Shown here: positions 40,096 through 53,030 of the stretch, in pieces
Layout: the number at the start of each line of letters is the position of its first letter
Numbering within the stretch: the first letter of the stretch is position 1
Assembly (NCBI RefSeq): GCF_000247815.1
Contig: NC_021677.1
Location: forward strand, 7,518,447-7,582,446
Length of the DNA stretch: 64,000 bases
Reading direction: 5' to 3'
Origin: Ficedula albicollis
Taxonomy: Eukaryota > Chordata > Aves > Passeriformes > Muscicapidae
Position numbers and translations under genes: made by a program
The notes under the pieces: model-generated
What the model saw: only the letters and a program-made list of their open reading frames with translations
Database searches by the model: none
Told to the model about the DNA's origin: nothing

Positions 40096-43000
40096 GTTGG
40101 CTGCAAAGGCACAGCCTGGGATAGTGTGGAAGCAGCTCTGCTTCCTCTGCTCCCTTCATAACTCCTCCCTCCCCGTGTTTCCTCTTTCAGAGTGGAAACA
40201 CCATTGTGATGGCTATTTCTGAAATGTGCCTGCCAAGATCAGGAAGTGCAGAGGGGTACAGAAGTGTGAGGAAGTGTGAAGGTAGTTTGAGTGTTATTTT
40301 GGGAGGGGGGGAGCTATTTACATGAGTTTGCGAGCAAATCCAGGAATAATTCTATGTCTTCAAGCCAGTGGTTAAGTTTCTAGCTCTAATCTCTCTAGAA
40401 ATTATATGAAACCGCAGTACTGGGTCTGCAGAATACCTCATGTAACCTGCTTGCCTTCAGTGGGAGCCAAGCCTAAATGCCATGCCACAGAATTCTGGCA
40501 AACCCTTCCCATACGCCAAAAATGATTGCTCAGGCTGTGAAAGAGAAATTTTAAGTGACAGCATATGTCAGCATCCCCATGGAGGTATGGAAAGAGGGAA
40601 GGAGATGGTGTAAAATTATGAGAGCTTTGAAAATTGCAAAAATCACTTGCAGATATTTTGAGGGATTTCAGGGTTTCGACATATGATGTTCTGTTAAATT
40701 ATGTTCATTGTGGAGATACCTGAAAACATAGTGTCTTGTTTTACAGCTCCAGACCCCCCAACACTTAATCATTTGTGGTAAGTTTATTGGAATTTGTTAT
40801 TTTTTCTTTAAATGAGAAAGGCTCTTCAGGTCTTGAAAATCCAGTTTCACTGTCCCAAAAGAAATGTATTTTGCAGCCTTTCCATCCTTTTGGATCCTTC
40901 TCCTCCCCCTCCCAACTGTCTCTTGCACTCTTTCCTTTGGAGAGCAGAGTTTAACATGCCATTGAGGAGATAGCCTAGATGCAAAGCCCCTCAAACATAA
41001 ACACACTTCAGGAACAGATTCACCCCAGTGTACTTCCAAATGTGGAAACCACATTCCATCTGCACCCTTATCAGCTGTTCAATAGCTGGCATGTTGAATG
41101 GACATTCCTTAAAGTGAAGATTATGAAAACATACACTACTGCTTGGCAGTGATTCACCAGCTTCCCAACTCTCTCTGTCCAAGAGCAGTTGAGCTCAGAG
41201 TGGCTTAGGCTGGGGACTTTGAGAATGCTGTGCAGGAATTTGCCACACAGAGCTGCAAAAGTCTTTTCAGGTGACTTCTCCGATGGTTAAGAAACCCTGT
41301 ATTCATTCAACTCAGGTATTATTCTGCATTTGCTGTCCATTTAAAAGTTTGTTATGTCTTACCTTATAAATTATACATAATTATAAGAGGTGTTTTTTTA
41401 AAATCTGTCTCTGGTTTTCCACTCAGGTTTGCAGCAACATCAATGACTCCTGGGCTGTCACCCCGAGAAAAAAATCAGAGGCAATGTGAGCAAGCTTGTC
41501 ACACACCCTGCCTAGGGTAATGTTAATGATAAGGCAAGTTATCACCATTTTTCTTTAACCTATTTTTTGGCTTGTAAATGACTAGGTCTAAATACCCAGC
41601 CAGAGACTGAAGATATTGTTTATTGATGTATTGTATAGCATTGTCTTGAAAGACTTAGCCATTGTCTTAGGTGACTCACAGATTGCTCTGATGGTGGATG
41701 TGTGCTTTGGTTTGTTCTCAGTGTATGTGTCTTGCTCTCTGTGTGCATATATATCCATAAATATATTACATATACACAAAAGAAATGGGTTGCTTTGGAG
41801 TCTTGATTTCTTTGGGGGATTGTTTTTTAAAGAACCACTACTAGTCAAGCAAAAGTTACTGAGACAGACAGAAAGAAATTACCAAAAGTATTTGAAATAG
41901 AGGACAGATTATTATTTAGGACAATGGGATAAGAGTGCAGGAGAGTGGAAATTCAAGTGCTGAATTATGTGAACATGCTTAGTACGTAGCTGGTAAATTT
42001 TTAATCTACATGGTGACTCAGTTCCTTGCTTATGACAGGAGGACGAAGCTTAACCAGCTTGTTAATAAAATAAAATCTATGAATCCATATGAATGAATAT
42101 GGACTGTGGACATGAAGGTGATGGCAACGTACTCAGAACGTACCCAGTTTATCCCTCCCAGCCAGACCTTTATGCTGGATTCTGCCTTAAACAATGTTCT
42201 GTTGAAGATCTCTTAAAATATTGGTCTCTGTGTTCAAACTGAAATTAGATCCTCACTGGCTTGTGACATAAGACAATGAAATTAAGCTAAAGACATAACT
42301 CCAAATGTACAGTTTTTTTGGCAAAACACCAAAGTAGTTGTACCAGGGCAAAATAGGTGTCCCAGGACAAAATTCTAACCGAGAAGTGTTTGAACCAATC
42401 AAATATATTAATGAAGGAATACAATTTTTTGAAGGATCAGTTTGAAAGATATTTTGGAAGAGCCTAAATTTGCTATACAAGTACTGTTCAGCTGCAGGCT
42501 GTGAATCCTCAAGATCTACTTCCAGAAAGTATCAGGGGTTATTTAACATGAAATAAGGGTTTTCTTTCAATCTGAAGTTCAATTGCCCATATTTTTTCTA
42601 TGCCATCCTTAGTTCCCTGAGTCATGAGAATGTATCTTGTACCTGTATACTAATGGCAACATTTGGTTTACATTACAAGCCTCTCTTCTCACAAGTACGT
42701 GGCAGTGTCATGTAGAACGCACATTCCCATAATCATTTCATATGTTTTCAGTCTTAAAAATAAAGTTTATATAATGAAAATGCAATACAATTATACACAT
42801 GGGAATTCTGGTTTTGGAAGAGGTTCAGCAGAATTCTTTGATAAAATAAGCCCCTGACCACAAAAGCTGCATGCAGTGATTTGACAGTCAAACATGTATA
42901 ATCACTTACTCTAAATTAAAGGCAGTGTCACCATGGTAAGAGCACCACACTGAAATCCCTTCTGTGTCTTTTGGCCAACAAGTGACAAATACTGTAAACC

Positions 43001-43429
43001 TAACCAAAATGCATCCTTGAATAAACTGTGAGGAACTTTTTAAAAAGGTGCTTGGGGGTGGTGAGTTATATAAGGAAATGAGAATACAAAAGATATTTTT
43101 ATACAGGTTATTTTATTATACTAATTGAGCTCTCATCAGCCTGGTTCTTTTTTTTTTGTTTTTGCTCTGCACCAATTTCTAGTACCCAGAAATGGACAAT
43201 ATGAGGGTTGTCAGAGAGAAAAATAATCACATTAGACAGACCAGAGATGTCAAAATCTGTGAAGTTCAACACCTTATGGTTTAGGTGAGATTTGCCATTT
43301 GGTGCTCCTGCCAGCATCTCTCCCCAAAACACATGAATCCTTTTTCACTCTACCAAAACTCCCCGTTTGAGCAGAAAGTTCATGGGCAAGATGCTCCATC
43401 TGCATTTTGCAGATCCACTGATAGCAGCA

Positions 43430-43470
43430 GGATGATGCTGATTTACACCAGATACGGATCTGGTTCACTG
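43430..43470. mobile_element. Possible ancient CR1-type remnant
   Basis: GCTGATTTACACCAGATACG followed by GATCTGG is close to the TGATTTACACCAGCTGAGGA-TCTGGCC signature of old amniote CR1 repeats. Confidence 0.45.
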
Positions 43471-43939
43471 CATGTCTCAGTATGAATTCACAAGGCATGG
43501 AGTAATGTGAAACAAGGAAGTGACTTTTGTGAAAAGCATTTTGGAAAGGAAAACCAAAAATGATGGATGTACCACTGGGGCACAGGGAGTGGAGCCTGCC
43601 TCAAAGAAGACCTTGTAGAGCTGCCAACCTTCCCACAAAATGTGCTGCTGCCCCCAGAGAGGAGGAGGAGGTTTCTCCAGGACAAATGCAGCCACACCAA
43701 GCACCCTAATAACCACTTTGTAGATATTTTTATATATCTTCACATCAAAACCAGACAGAACTTCCAAAGCATTTGAATTTGACCCATCTCTGATTAATGG
43801 AAGGAGGAGAAGGAGAATGGGTGGGAAGAATAGTCGTTGTGAACTGCCATACCACTGGGCAGCAAGCCATGCTATTCAACAAATAAGACAATACATTAAA
43901 AAACAGAACTCTGTTTTCAGGGACCTTCTATATATATCA

Positions 43940-43995
43940 AGAGCTTGATTCACAGACCACTGAAGTTAATGGGAATCTTTCCCATAACTTTAACC
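43940..43995. mobile_element. Possible ancient CR1-type remnant
   Basis: CACTGAAGTTAATGGGAATC then TTTCCCATAACTTTAACCAG resembles the GACTTCAATGGGA-type pair of old amniote CR1 repeats. Confidence 0.4.
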
Positions 43996-46294
43996 AGCTA
44001 CTGGCCCTGCTATTACAAAAGAGGAGTTAATACAACTTTGCATTTATTTCTTACTTGCCTCAAGAATAGAAATTGCAAGGTTGAATGAAACATCAATAGT
44101 TAGTTGCTAATTGAAACTAATTAGTCATAATGCACACGCATGTTGCCCACCTGCCTGTAGTATATTTTACTATTGGAGCTATTAGCATGAACCAATAGCA
44201 GAGAAAAGATTTAGCAAAAGACAAAAAGTGCACATGATGACAAGAAAAATAGTTAATAATTTGTGTTTCACCTGATATTTAAAGCTCTGCAAACAAAATT
44301 AGTTGGGGGGTTGGAGGGGAAAATCTGATTTTCAAATATTGGACATACATATTTTTATAGCTTCTTTCTATTTCTTTCCCTCTGGAAGCAATTATCTCAA
44401 TCATATTACAAACCTTATGTCTTCAGCTATTCAAGCGACCCTATTGCCATGCCAGTTAAATGTACAACAGTCCTTTGTGAGGAACAGGATTGTTCATTTC
44501 AATAGGAGTTTAGGATGGGGAGAGTAAATCCTCCTGTTCCTGATCCAACCATGCAAATGTAAAAGGTGATCCTCCTCCTTTTGCCATGACTCGGTCGGAG
44601 CTCCTGCCTCCACCATTTGACCAGCAGAGAAGGCAGTATGAAACTTTCCAAATTACTTAGCTGTGCAAAGTTAAATTCTCAGTCTGATTAGGAGAATTAA
44701 TTTCTCCTGGGGGCTGTAAAAATTTTACCCAAGTTAGCTCATCAAAGAAAGACCAAGCTGTGAGGACACCTGGGACAACTCACTGTTTCCACAGGCAAAG
44801 AGGTGCAGTCACCAGGGAAATGGCAAACAATTCCTCATGTTCACTTAAAGGGATTTCCTGCAGGATGTTCTTCGACCAAACTTCTGTAAATACACAAGAC
44901 AGTCATTAGATCATTAGACCTGTTCAGCAAAGCTCTCCTGATCAAGCTTAAAGTGTGCATAAAACTCAACAGTTTTCCAAATAATCTTAACCATGCACTT
45001 CCATTTTGCCAAGGGCTCTCAAGGAAGGATATGGGAGTATATCCCACAGTATTGCTCTCTGACTTTGGGAATTTGAAGGTGCAGCTACTCCGATTCCACC
45101 AGATCAGCAGAAATACTTGTGTTTTCCTTCACTGACCACTTCTTTTCTCTCATATATTTGTGACCTCATTAATAAAAAATCAATATTTGGTATGACTAAG
45201 GGTCAGGACGAAAGACATTTGTGGAGCAGAACTTTGTCAGCAAGCCAATCACAGCTCAACTGAAACGATGTTCTGGTGTTTCTGCAGTACAGGAAATGCT
45301 TGTATCGCTTTCCCCCTTCCTCTCATAGGTAAATGCAAGCATATTTAATATCCTAGACACTTCCATTTGGTAATGTTGGCAGAAAGTGACACTGCTGACC
45401 TGAAGTGATCAGTTGACAGTGGGAAATAAAACGGCAGCAGCAAACTAAGGTGGCACTGAAGTTGCTGTAAATATTGTCATTCCTTCTGTGGAACTATGTG
45501 CCAGCAAAGAAAAAAAAATTCTGCTCATCATACTTAATGTAAATATCACAAGGATTATGCCCGTATTTCATCCAAGAAATGCCAGATTCAGCAATTTCAC
45601 TGTAGAAGACAGGAACAGTTCACATCCATTGAATTCTACACTTATGTAACCCTGAAATACTGCAGATGTAGATATAGTCACTTTTTACTCTTGAGGGCAA
45701 AAAAGGTTTTCTCTTTTATTTTGACTATTCTGTCTTTCTGAAAGGATTTTTTCCTCTTATTTTTTTAATCAGAGAAGAAATGTTTAATCTGTTTAATCTC
45801 TTTGTTTAGGGCCAGCAGCAGCTCCTCATCCAAAAGCCAGTGGAGACGTGCTCACTATATCCAATTGACTTATTTTCTCTTATTCAAATAAAGGTCTCAG
45901 CATGTACTGAAGTTTAAATACAAACTTTAGCTCAAAATGGGGTACTTTCCAAAGCAAAATCCTAAATTGTTCCTGCTAATAATTTTGGGGAAAAAAATGT
46001 AAGGAGAAGCTCAGATAATTGCTGGGAAAAGTAGATCCCTGGAGAAAGGTAAACAACCTGGGTCCCTGTTGACTTTGCCTAGGTCAAAGGGAAAAGTTGA
46101 GTCACTGGCTTTTGCTTACATTTTTTCTTTCATCTTATTGATAGCAGGAATATGAGTCCAGCTCTTCAAGGTTTTCTGTCGGACTTCCTCCCTTTGCTTA
46201 CCCACCTACCCAAGACCAATCCATTTCCTCTCTTGTAGCTTACACTGCAACTTTCAGCTTTGCATGTTGAAGAGGCTTGAGCAGACTCTGTGCG

Positions 46295-46420
46295 GAGGTA
46301 ATGGCAGGTTGAAAGAAGAGGTAAATGTTCATTTATAGAAGCATTTTGGCACACTAGTAGAGGTAATGGCAGGTTGAAAGAAGAGGTTCATTTATAGAAG
46401 CATTTTGGCACACTAGTAGG
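46295..46420 (+). repeat. Tandem duplication, 65-bp unit with a 6-bp indel
   Basis: Copies start at 46295 and 46360 (GAGGTAATGGCAGGTTG...). The second copy lacks about six bases (GTAAAT-like) after AAGAAGAG. Otherwise the copies are identical by eye. Confidence 0.9.
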
Positions 46421-49400
46421 TAAAAGGGTTCCAGCTACATTGCAGGAAAACAGGCATTTTCATTCTTCCTGTTCTTCAATAAGTCCTTGAAATAAATTAT
46501 TTGATATGTGGAAAATAAAGAGGCGCCTACATCTCTATTTCAAAAAATGCCTGGATGGGAATGGTTGCTGCTGGTGAACTTCCCTGGAAGTGTAGAAGGT
46601 TCATGATTGCCTTATATAATTTGGTCTCATAGATGCTAATAATGGTTAGGGTTCCCATGCAGGAGGAAATGTTCAAGGCATCAGCAGGACTGTGGCTGAA
46701 TACCTTGTGCCAAAGCCAGGCCCTTCAAACCCAGCACAGTTCCACTGTGATGTTCCAGCAGGGTATCTGTGGCTTTCCCTGGGAAGTACAAAGGGCTGTT
46801 GGATGTGAAACCACTGGTGGAGGTGAGAGAAGCTGCTAATCCTGAGCAAGCCCACACATACGCACTGTACACCCAGTCAGACTGAACCTGCAGTCCTCAA
46901 CCTTCTCCATCTGCTCTGTCAATCCCTTTGACTTACTTCTTTTTTAAAGGCAACGATTATGCACAAATCAAATGAGTCTGTTTCTTTAGGTACATTAATT
47001 ACTACATTCCATTTACATTTTCTGTTTACTTTTTCCCTTCTCTATGGAAGCTATTGAAGATCTGATGATTCAGAATGCTCTGGGAACACTATGTGGCTTT
47101 CGTTCTTGTTTGCCCATTGTAACAGAGCTCATTTTTCAGTGGAGGTTTGCCATTATTTCCAGGAAAAATGTGGTCAAACCCATGTACTCCCAAACCTTTT
47201 GATCTCCTGAATCCTCTTCATATCCCAGATAAAAAAGTCAGTGATTAAGACAGAGTTCCTAAAAGGACACATAGTCAGTTTTCCCTTTGACCAAAATGGT
47301 TTCCCTGTGAATCAAATCTTTCTCAGCTCAGGAGGGGCTTGACAATAGACCCTGAAAAGATGGATAGAGCAATTGTCCTGCTTAGTGATCCACGAAAGGA
47401 AAGGGGTCCTTAGTGAAGGGAGACCTACACTAAATCTGACCTGACACTGCAGGAGTAAGACAATGAAAGGTCAAGGAGACTAACGAGAGGAAAAATGCAG
47501 ACAATGGGTGCCACAGCCAGCACACAGCTCCTGCCATGCAGACTATGGGGCAGCAGCGTTAACTGCCTCAGACATGTGAAGGGCAACTGAAGCGGAAAGA
47601 ACTTGAAGTTTCCTTCTTAAGAATTGTGGCCCAGCATCTCCAGGATTTATCCAGGCTTCATAGAGAGGTCAAAGTGATGCAGCTACGCCTGAGGTGAATG
47701 AAAAATAAAGATTATCTAATCGGGGAGGAGAAAAATATAGACGTATTTTAGAATGAACAAAAAGGGCAACTACTTGTCAGTTGGGATCTGCAGAAAGTTC
47801 CCAACGCATTTTGTGGGAGGAACCAGAGAAAGCTTTTGCCTAATTATTTGAAAGAAAAAGCCCCAAAGACTTGATATTGATGTGGGACTTGCAACCATCA
47901 TGTTTTTCTTCTGCATGAACAAAAGATTTGTAGTTTACAGTATCTGGGGCTCAACTGAATTTCCTTCAAGCACCCATCAATTGTTTCTTTCTGTGTATGA
48001 AAGAATCCTGGTCCTTGTCATCTGTCTGGAGACAAAAGGAGGAATCTCTGTGGCTTCTGCAGGCATCCCTGTCCTCAAAAGCATCTCCATTATTGCTTCT
48101 TTGTAGCTGGGCCTTGCCCTCTTGAAACAGCCCCTTCCTCCTTAGGTCAGACCAAAGTACTGCTTTTGAATGTATACACCAACAAGACACTCTTTAATTA
48201 ACAAACAACGTTTAAAAATCTTCATCAGAGGACTCAGAAAGAAAGTCCACCTCAATTATATTTGTCATAATAGCTGAATGTTTTTCGCATTCTAAACCAT
48301 ATTTTTCATCGTTTCAGTGACCTTTTGACAGCACACATGAGCATTGAGGTTTGTCACAGTTATAGTTTCTGCAGCAGGATCTGACAGGTGGAATAGACAC
48401 ATTCTTACTAATAAATGCAAAATAAAGCAGTGTTTTAATATTTGACAGGTTCAGATGAGGCAACTTGCTCTTCTTCGGAACCTTGCATAAAAATTGCACT
48501 TTTCCAGCATTGCTAAAATCAGATATAGCTGTAGAGAGAAGGAATTGGGATGGTGATGTTGGTTAAAGGATGGCACATGGAAGTTAAACAGTTCACCTGC
48601 ATTTTACTCCCAGGTCAATTGCTGGCTTGATTTGTGATCCCAGATAAAGCCCTATAGCTCCTTCTGACTCATCTTCCCTGCCTGGAAATTAAATCCAGTT
48701 TCTTAAGAAACTTTTTGGATCCTGGGTTAGGGGTGCAACACATTCTTACTTTTACCTATGGATCTATTATCAAAGGAAGTTAAAATTTAAGAAGCATGTG
48801 TTTTGTTGAGGAATGGTATGAATCTCAACTAGCATTAGGCAACTAATGAAAATTACAATTGAAGAGTAAAATACTTTTCCTTATTCTGAGATGATGACTG
48901 AATCAAACCCAAATTCTTTTAAAAGCCATCTCAATTGGAAACTATTAGGTAATTTCTTTGGAGAGTGGAGAAGGGGGTAGACGATATTCCTTCTACAATT
49001 ACTGAGCCTTCTACAAATTAAATGATCTCTTTGCATTCCAATGATGACCCCAGCCATGGAAGAAAGCTGTGTTTCCCATCTGACTTCTTGTTTTATGTTT
49101 CCACCTGTGTAACTCTGCATTGTAGTTATTAACTCTCTAGGGCCTGTAGGTGAGCACAACACTGAGGGAAAATGAAAGATGGAGCTCTCCTTTAATGAAC
49201 TTGCAGTTTAAGGAATGTTATTCCCAGGGTTAACTCCATTTGTGCTGGAAGGAATTCCCCTTGAGATCAAATTCTAAAATGATCACTGCTTACAAAATCT
49301 CTGGGGTTACAAAAACCCAGGTAGGGAGGGAAGTAGGTATTTGCGGCATGCTGGAGGGGATTATTTGTCTGAAGAAAGAGAAACGAGTGCCTCTGAATGT

Positions 49401-49929
49401 ATGGTTGAACCAAGCCAACCTGGTCGGGGCTTCTTGAGGTTCAGGCTGGGCAGAAGCACCGACAGCTGAACCCTTGCTCGGAAGGCAGCACCTAAGCCAG
49501 GTGTGAAACCCAAGCAGATCCCTCAGGGCAGGCACTGGTGTCAGGCTCTGTCCCCAGACACTCCACTCTGGGTCTTGCAGAGCATTTTCCATCAGGTAGA
49601 GCTGTTCTATCCAGCCCTTTCCTGGTTGCTCAGCTCCAGGGCCAGGACCCAAATTTTAACTGCCACGCATACTTCAAATGTGATTCATGCCTCCAAACAT
49701 GAGGTAGGTGCATAACTAAGATTCAGTGAATCATGTTGGAAAGTGCCTGTTTTTTTCCAATGACTTTAGCTCAGATAGAGGAATGAAGACCAGCTGAAGC
49801 CTGGTGGAACTGCTCCCACAGCACATGCCTATTCTCTCCATTTTTCAGATTATGTTTAGACACCTCACAAGATCTGGAAGGGGATAGTAACTCTTCCAAT
49901 CATTCTGCTGGCCAGGGTTTTACAGTGTG

Positions 49930-50110
49930 TTTTTGTATTAAAAAAACGTGGTGTCACAGAGGTGCAATTGACCTGTAAAAAACAAATTAATCTGGGCTCC
50001 TTCTCTGTAGTTGATAAGGACCCCTGTGAAGCTCCTTTTTGATCATCACAGGTTTTTAATTGAGTTTAATTAACCCCTTAATTAATTTCCCAACATTTAT
50101 AGCCTATTTT
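49930..50110. promoter_or_regulatory. Homeodomain-motif cluster, candidate enhancer
   Basis: GTGCAATTGACC, AAATTAATCTGG and TTTTTAATTGAGTTTAATTA followed by CCCCTTAATTAATTTCCC pack several TAATTA/TTAATT cores into 180 bp. Conservation has not been tested. Confidence 0.3.
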
Positions 50111-50763
50111 CCCTCACCGGAACATTTTAAATCAAGATGATATCTTTTTCCAAAAAATATGCTCCAAATCAAACAGGATTGATTCCAGGGGACTCAGGAG
50201 GCTGATGCGCTCACACCCATCCCTTGCAGCCTTCTCACTTCCAAGCAGGTAATGGGAATCACTGTGGTTTTTCCATGCAGGATGCTGAGGTGAAGAAACA
50301 GGGTGGGATGAAGTGGGAAGCTCCACTGCCTCCAGACTGGCAGGATCACAATTCCACTAGGGGTTTGTGTCAAGGAATATTGTCAAACATTTTCCAGGAG
50401 CTCAGAAATCCTTAAAATTAATGTACCAGAATTTTCTTTGTTCATTCAATGTTCATTTTTCTTATATCCAAATTCTTCCAAGATATATCGTGCATGAAAT
50501 TAAGACCCACTAAATTATTTTTTAGAGGTGAAGAGCTACAATCTTTAATATATTCCAAAAACTTGGCTTAATTTCTCAGCAGGAAAGATTTTTTTGTTAA
50601 TCAAAATGGAAATTTACTACATGAAGCCCCAGTTGTAATGTTTAAACCCACCTGAATCTGAAGGTACTGAACATTTTACTATATTAAGTCATAAATTTGG
50701 GGCAGATACTGTTGCATTTAGATGTTGCTTGGGGTGAAATCAGCAGGGAAGGCCTTTGCAGGG

Positions 50764-50957
50764 GTTTTACAGAGATGTTGATTTCAGACACGCGCAATCC
50801 AGGGTTTGGGAAACAGGCGCAAAGGCTTGTGAGGGTACAGGTTAATACATGGGATGAGCAGTTTTGCAGAGATGTTGATTTCAGACACGCGCAATCCAGG
50901 GTTCGGGAAACAGGCGCAAAGGCTTGTGAGGGTACAGGTTAATACATGGGATGAGCA
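50764..50957 (+). repeat. Tandem duplication, 97-bp unit, two copies
   Basis: Copies start at 50764 and 50861 (GTTTTACAGAGATG / GTTTTGCAGAGATG). Only two differences are visible. Each copy contains ACACGCGCAATCC and CAGGCGCAAAGG, a CpG-bearing segment. Confidence 0.92.
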
Positions 50958-51409
50958 GGTGGGGAAATCCTTAGGGACCAATTGTCAGGGGACACGGGGG
51001 TGGCACAAGGGTGGGGTTAGGGTGGAAAGGCCAACAGTGGAACAGAGTGGGAGACCAAAAGACTGACGGACAGGGAGAGGGCCCAGGACTTGTTCTAATT
51101 GGGAACTGGGTCTCCACAAGGTATGCAATCAGTCTGCTCTAGACTCCTAACTATGTCAGTGTGAGTGCCATATCTAGGCCAGCTACAAAATTAGGTAATT
51201 TTTTACAGGAAATGTATTCTCTCAGAATGCATTTTGATTTGCAGGGCTCCCACAAGACCGTACCCCAATCATTTAGTGAAGCGATGTGCAAATCTGATTG
51301 TGTTTCATCCAAAAAGGAGGAAGCAATGGCAGCCACAGAACTGACTTTGCAGTTCTGTTCCGGTGTGTCAGGAAACAAAGAGTGCATGTTTCCCTCTAAC
51401 TGAGCACAG

Positions 51410-51660
51410 CTACAATAATTGCTTCAATAACACAATGTTCTCCACCAGCTTTTGGCCAATACCTGGCATTAATAACCCTGTCAGGATTAACCTGACTAAT
51501 GAAGAATAATTCATGCCAATCAGACAGCTTGTGAGGTGGCCAGTGCCATATTAACCAGCTCAGTTCTCAAATATCTCCTGACACTGTGACCCTTTGTGAA
51601 AGGACAAGACCAAGCAGGACAGTAAAAAATGCTGTATAAAGGTTAATTACTCACCTGCCT
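51410..51660. promoter_or_regulatory. Candidate conserved noncoding element
   Basis: Repeat-free sequence with TGGCATTAATAACC, AGGATTAACCTGACTAATGA, GAATAATTCATG, CCATATTAACC and AAGGTTAATTACTCACCTGC. The density of homeobox-type cores suggests a regulatory element. This is texture evidence only. Confidence 0.3.
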
Positions 51661-51949
51661 GCTCATTCTCACTGTTACCATTTGGTTCTCTTTGATCTCC
51701 CTGCTTGAATTTGCTGTTTTCTTTGCTCAGTTCCCAATTTGCCCCTTCACTTGCTGTTTTTTCACTGAATACAGATCACCTCTCATTACTGATCTACCAC
51801 TGCTGATATCTTATAATTCTTCAGCACCTTCCACATACTTATTTTTATATTTTTTCCTGTGTACTAACAAACAAAATGCCTCAATAACCTCTCTGAGCAA
51901 GGATGGCGCTGTCTGCTTTTCCATGTAGGTCAGCTCCACTGAGCTGGGT

Positions 51950-52040
51950 TACAGTTCATGACTTGCCCAAAGTTACACAGGAAATGTGTGGCAGAACTCA
52001 GAATGGAAACCAGATTTCGCACTCTCCTGCCTTAACAACA
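51950..52040 (+). mobile_element. MIR-like SINE remnant
   Basis: CATGACTTGCCCAAAGTTACAC, AGGAAATGTGTGGCAGAACTC and GGAAACCAGATTTC follow the MIR 3' half in order (GACTTGCCCAAGGTCACACAG, AGTGGCAGAGC, GGATTTGAACCCAG-type). The match is good for an element of this age. Confidence 0.65.
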
Positions 52041-52954
52041 AGGTTATCCTTTCTCTTTGTGACACTTTTGGGCAGTTCATATGGATCTACACATATGTTT
52101 CAAATGAATTAAATTTCCATGAACTTGGTGCTTTGAACAAAAGTGAGTGCATAAACAACAAAGGGCTAAATTATCGGAAAATGGCAAGAGCTGCTCGGAG
52201 ATTTGCATACCTGGTCACAGTAGCTGTGCACATAAATAACTAATTGATTACATGCATAATCATAGGAACAGTGCATGCCATTTTCTGAAAATTTAGACCC
52301 AAATTCACAGAAGGGTAATTGGAGAAAAAAGTTAACAGTATAATTTGATTCACATGCTGGTGAGCATGAGCTCGAGCCACAGAGGATGATGTAACTGGGC
52401 TGGGGTCTGGTGTGTGCAGCTCACAGACCTTGCTGAGCACATGGTCACTGTGTGCCGGATAAACTACCTTAAAATGTGTTTTAATTTGCATTTTCCTTTA
52501 TTGAAATAAATAGTGATTTGCCTCTCATGCCCTTTAAGGAAACAGGTAGGTATGTTCACCACTCTCTTTTGCGTGATTTGTTCATCTTATATTTTTAAAG
52601 CAAGCATTATTAGGAATTTTGGGGATTTTTAAGGCTCTTTCCCTTTGCCAGTGGCTTGAAAACTGAACGCAATGATGGAAACTGAACCCTAGGATGAAGA
52701 CTGAACCTCGTGAAGATTAGAACTTTATTGAGTAAAAGTGCTAGGAGGTGAGACGCTGAGCAGTGGCACAAAGAGATGCTCAGTGAGAGCATCCTCTGAA
52801 GAATTCCACGCTGAACTCCACATTCTGCTTGCCAAAATAAAAAGGTATGAAAAATTTGCATTTAGAAAACTCCAGTGATTCCTGTCTGAGGGGCAGTTTC
52901 ACAGACTGCTCTTCCCCCAGCTAGAGAGTAGACAGGTTAATTGCCAAATACTCA

Positions 52955-53030
52955 GCTAGTGTAAATCAGGAAATGTTGTGTGTGTCACAAAACTTGGTGC
53001 TTTACACCCAGGAAGGATCTGGCCTGTAGA
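52955..53030. mobile_element. Possible ancient CR1-type remnant
   Basis: AGCTAGTGTAAATCAGG, then TGCTTTACACCCAG and GGATCTGGCC, resemble both orientations of the old amniote CR1 motif. This could be one remnant or two. Confidence 0.35.
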
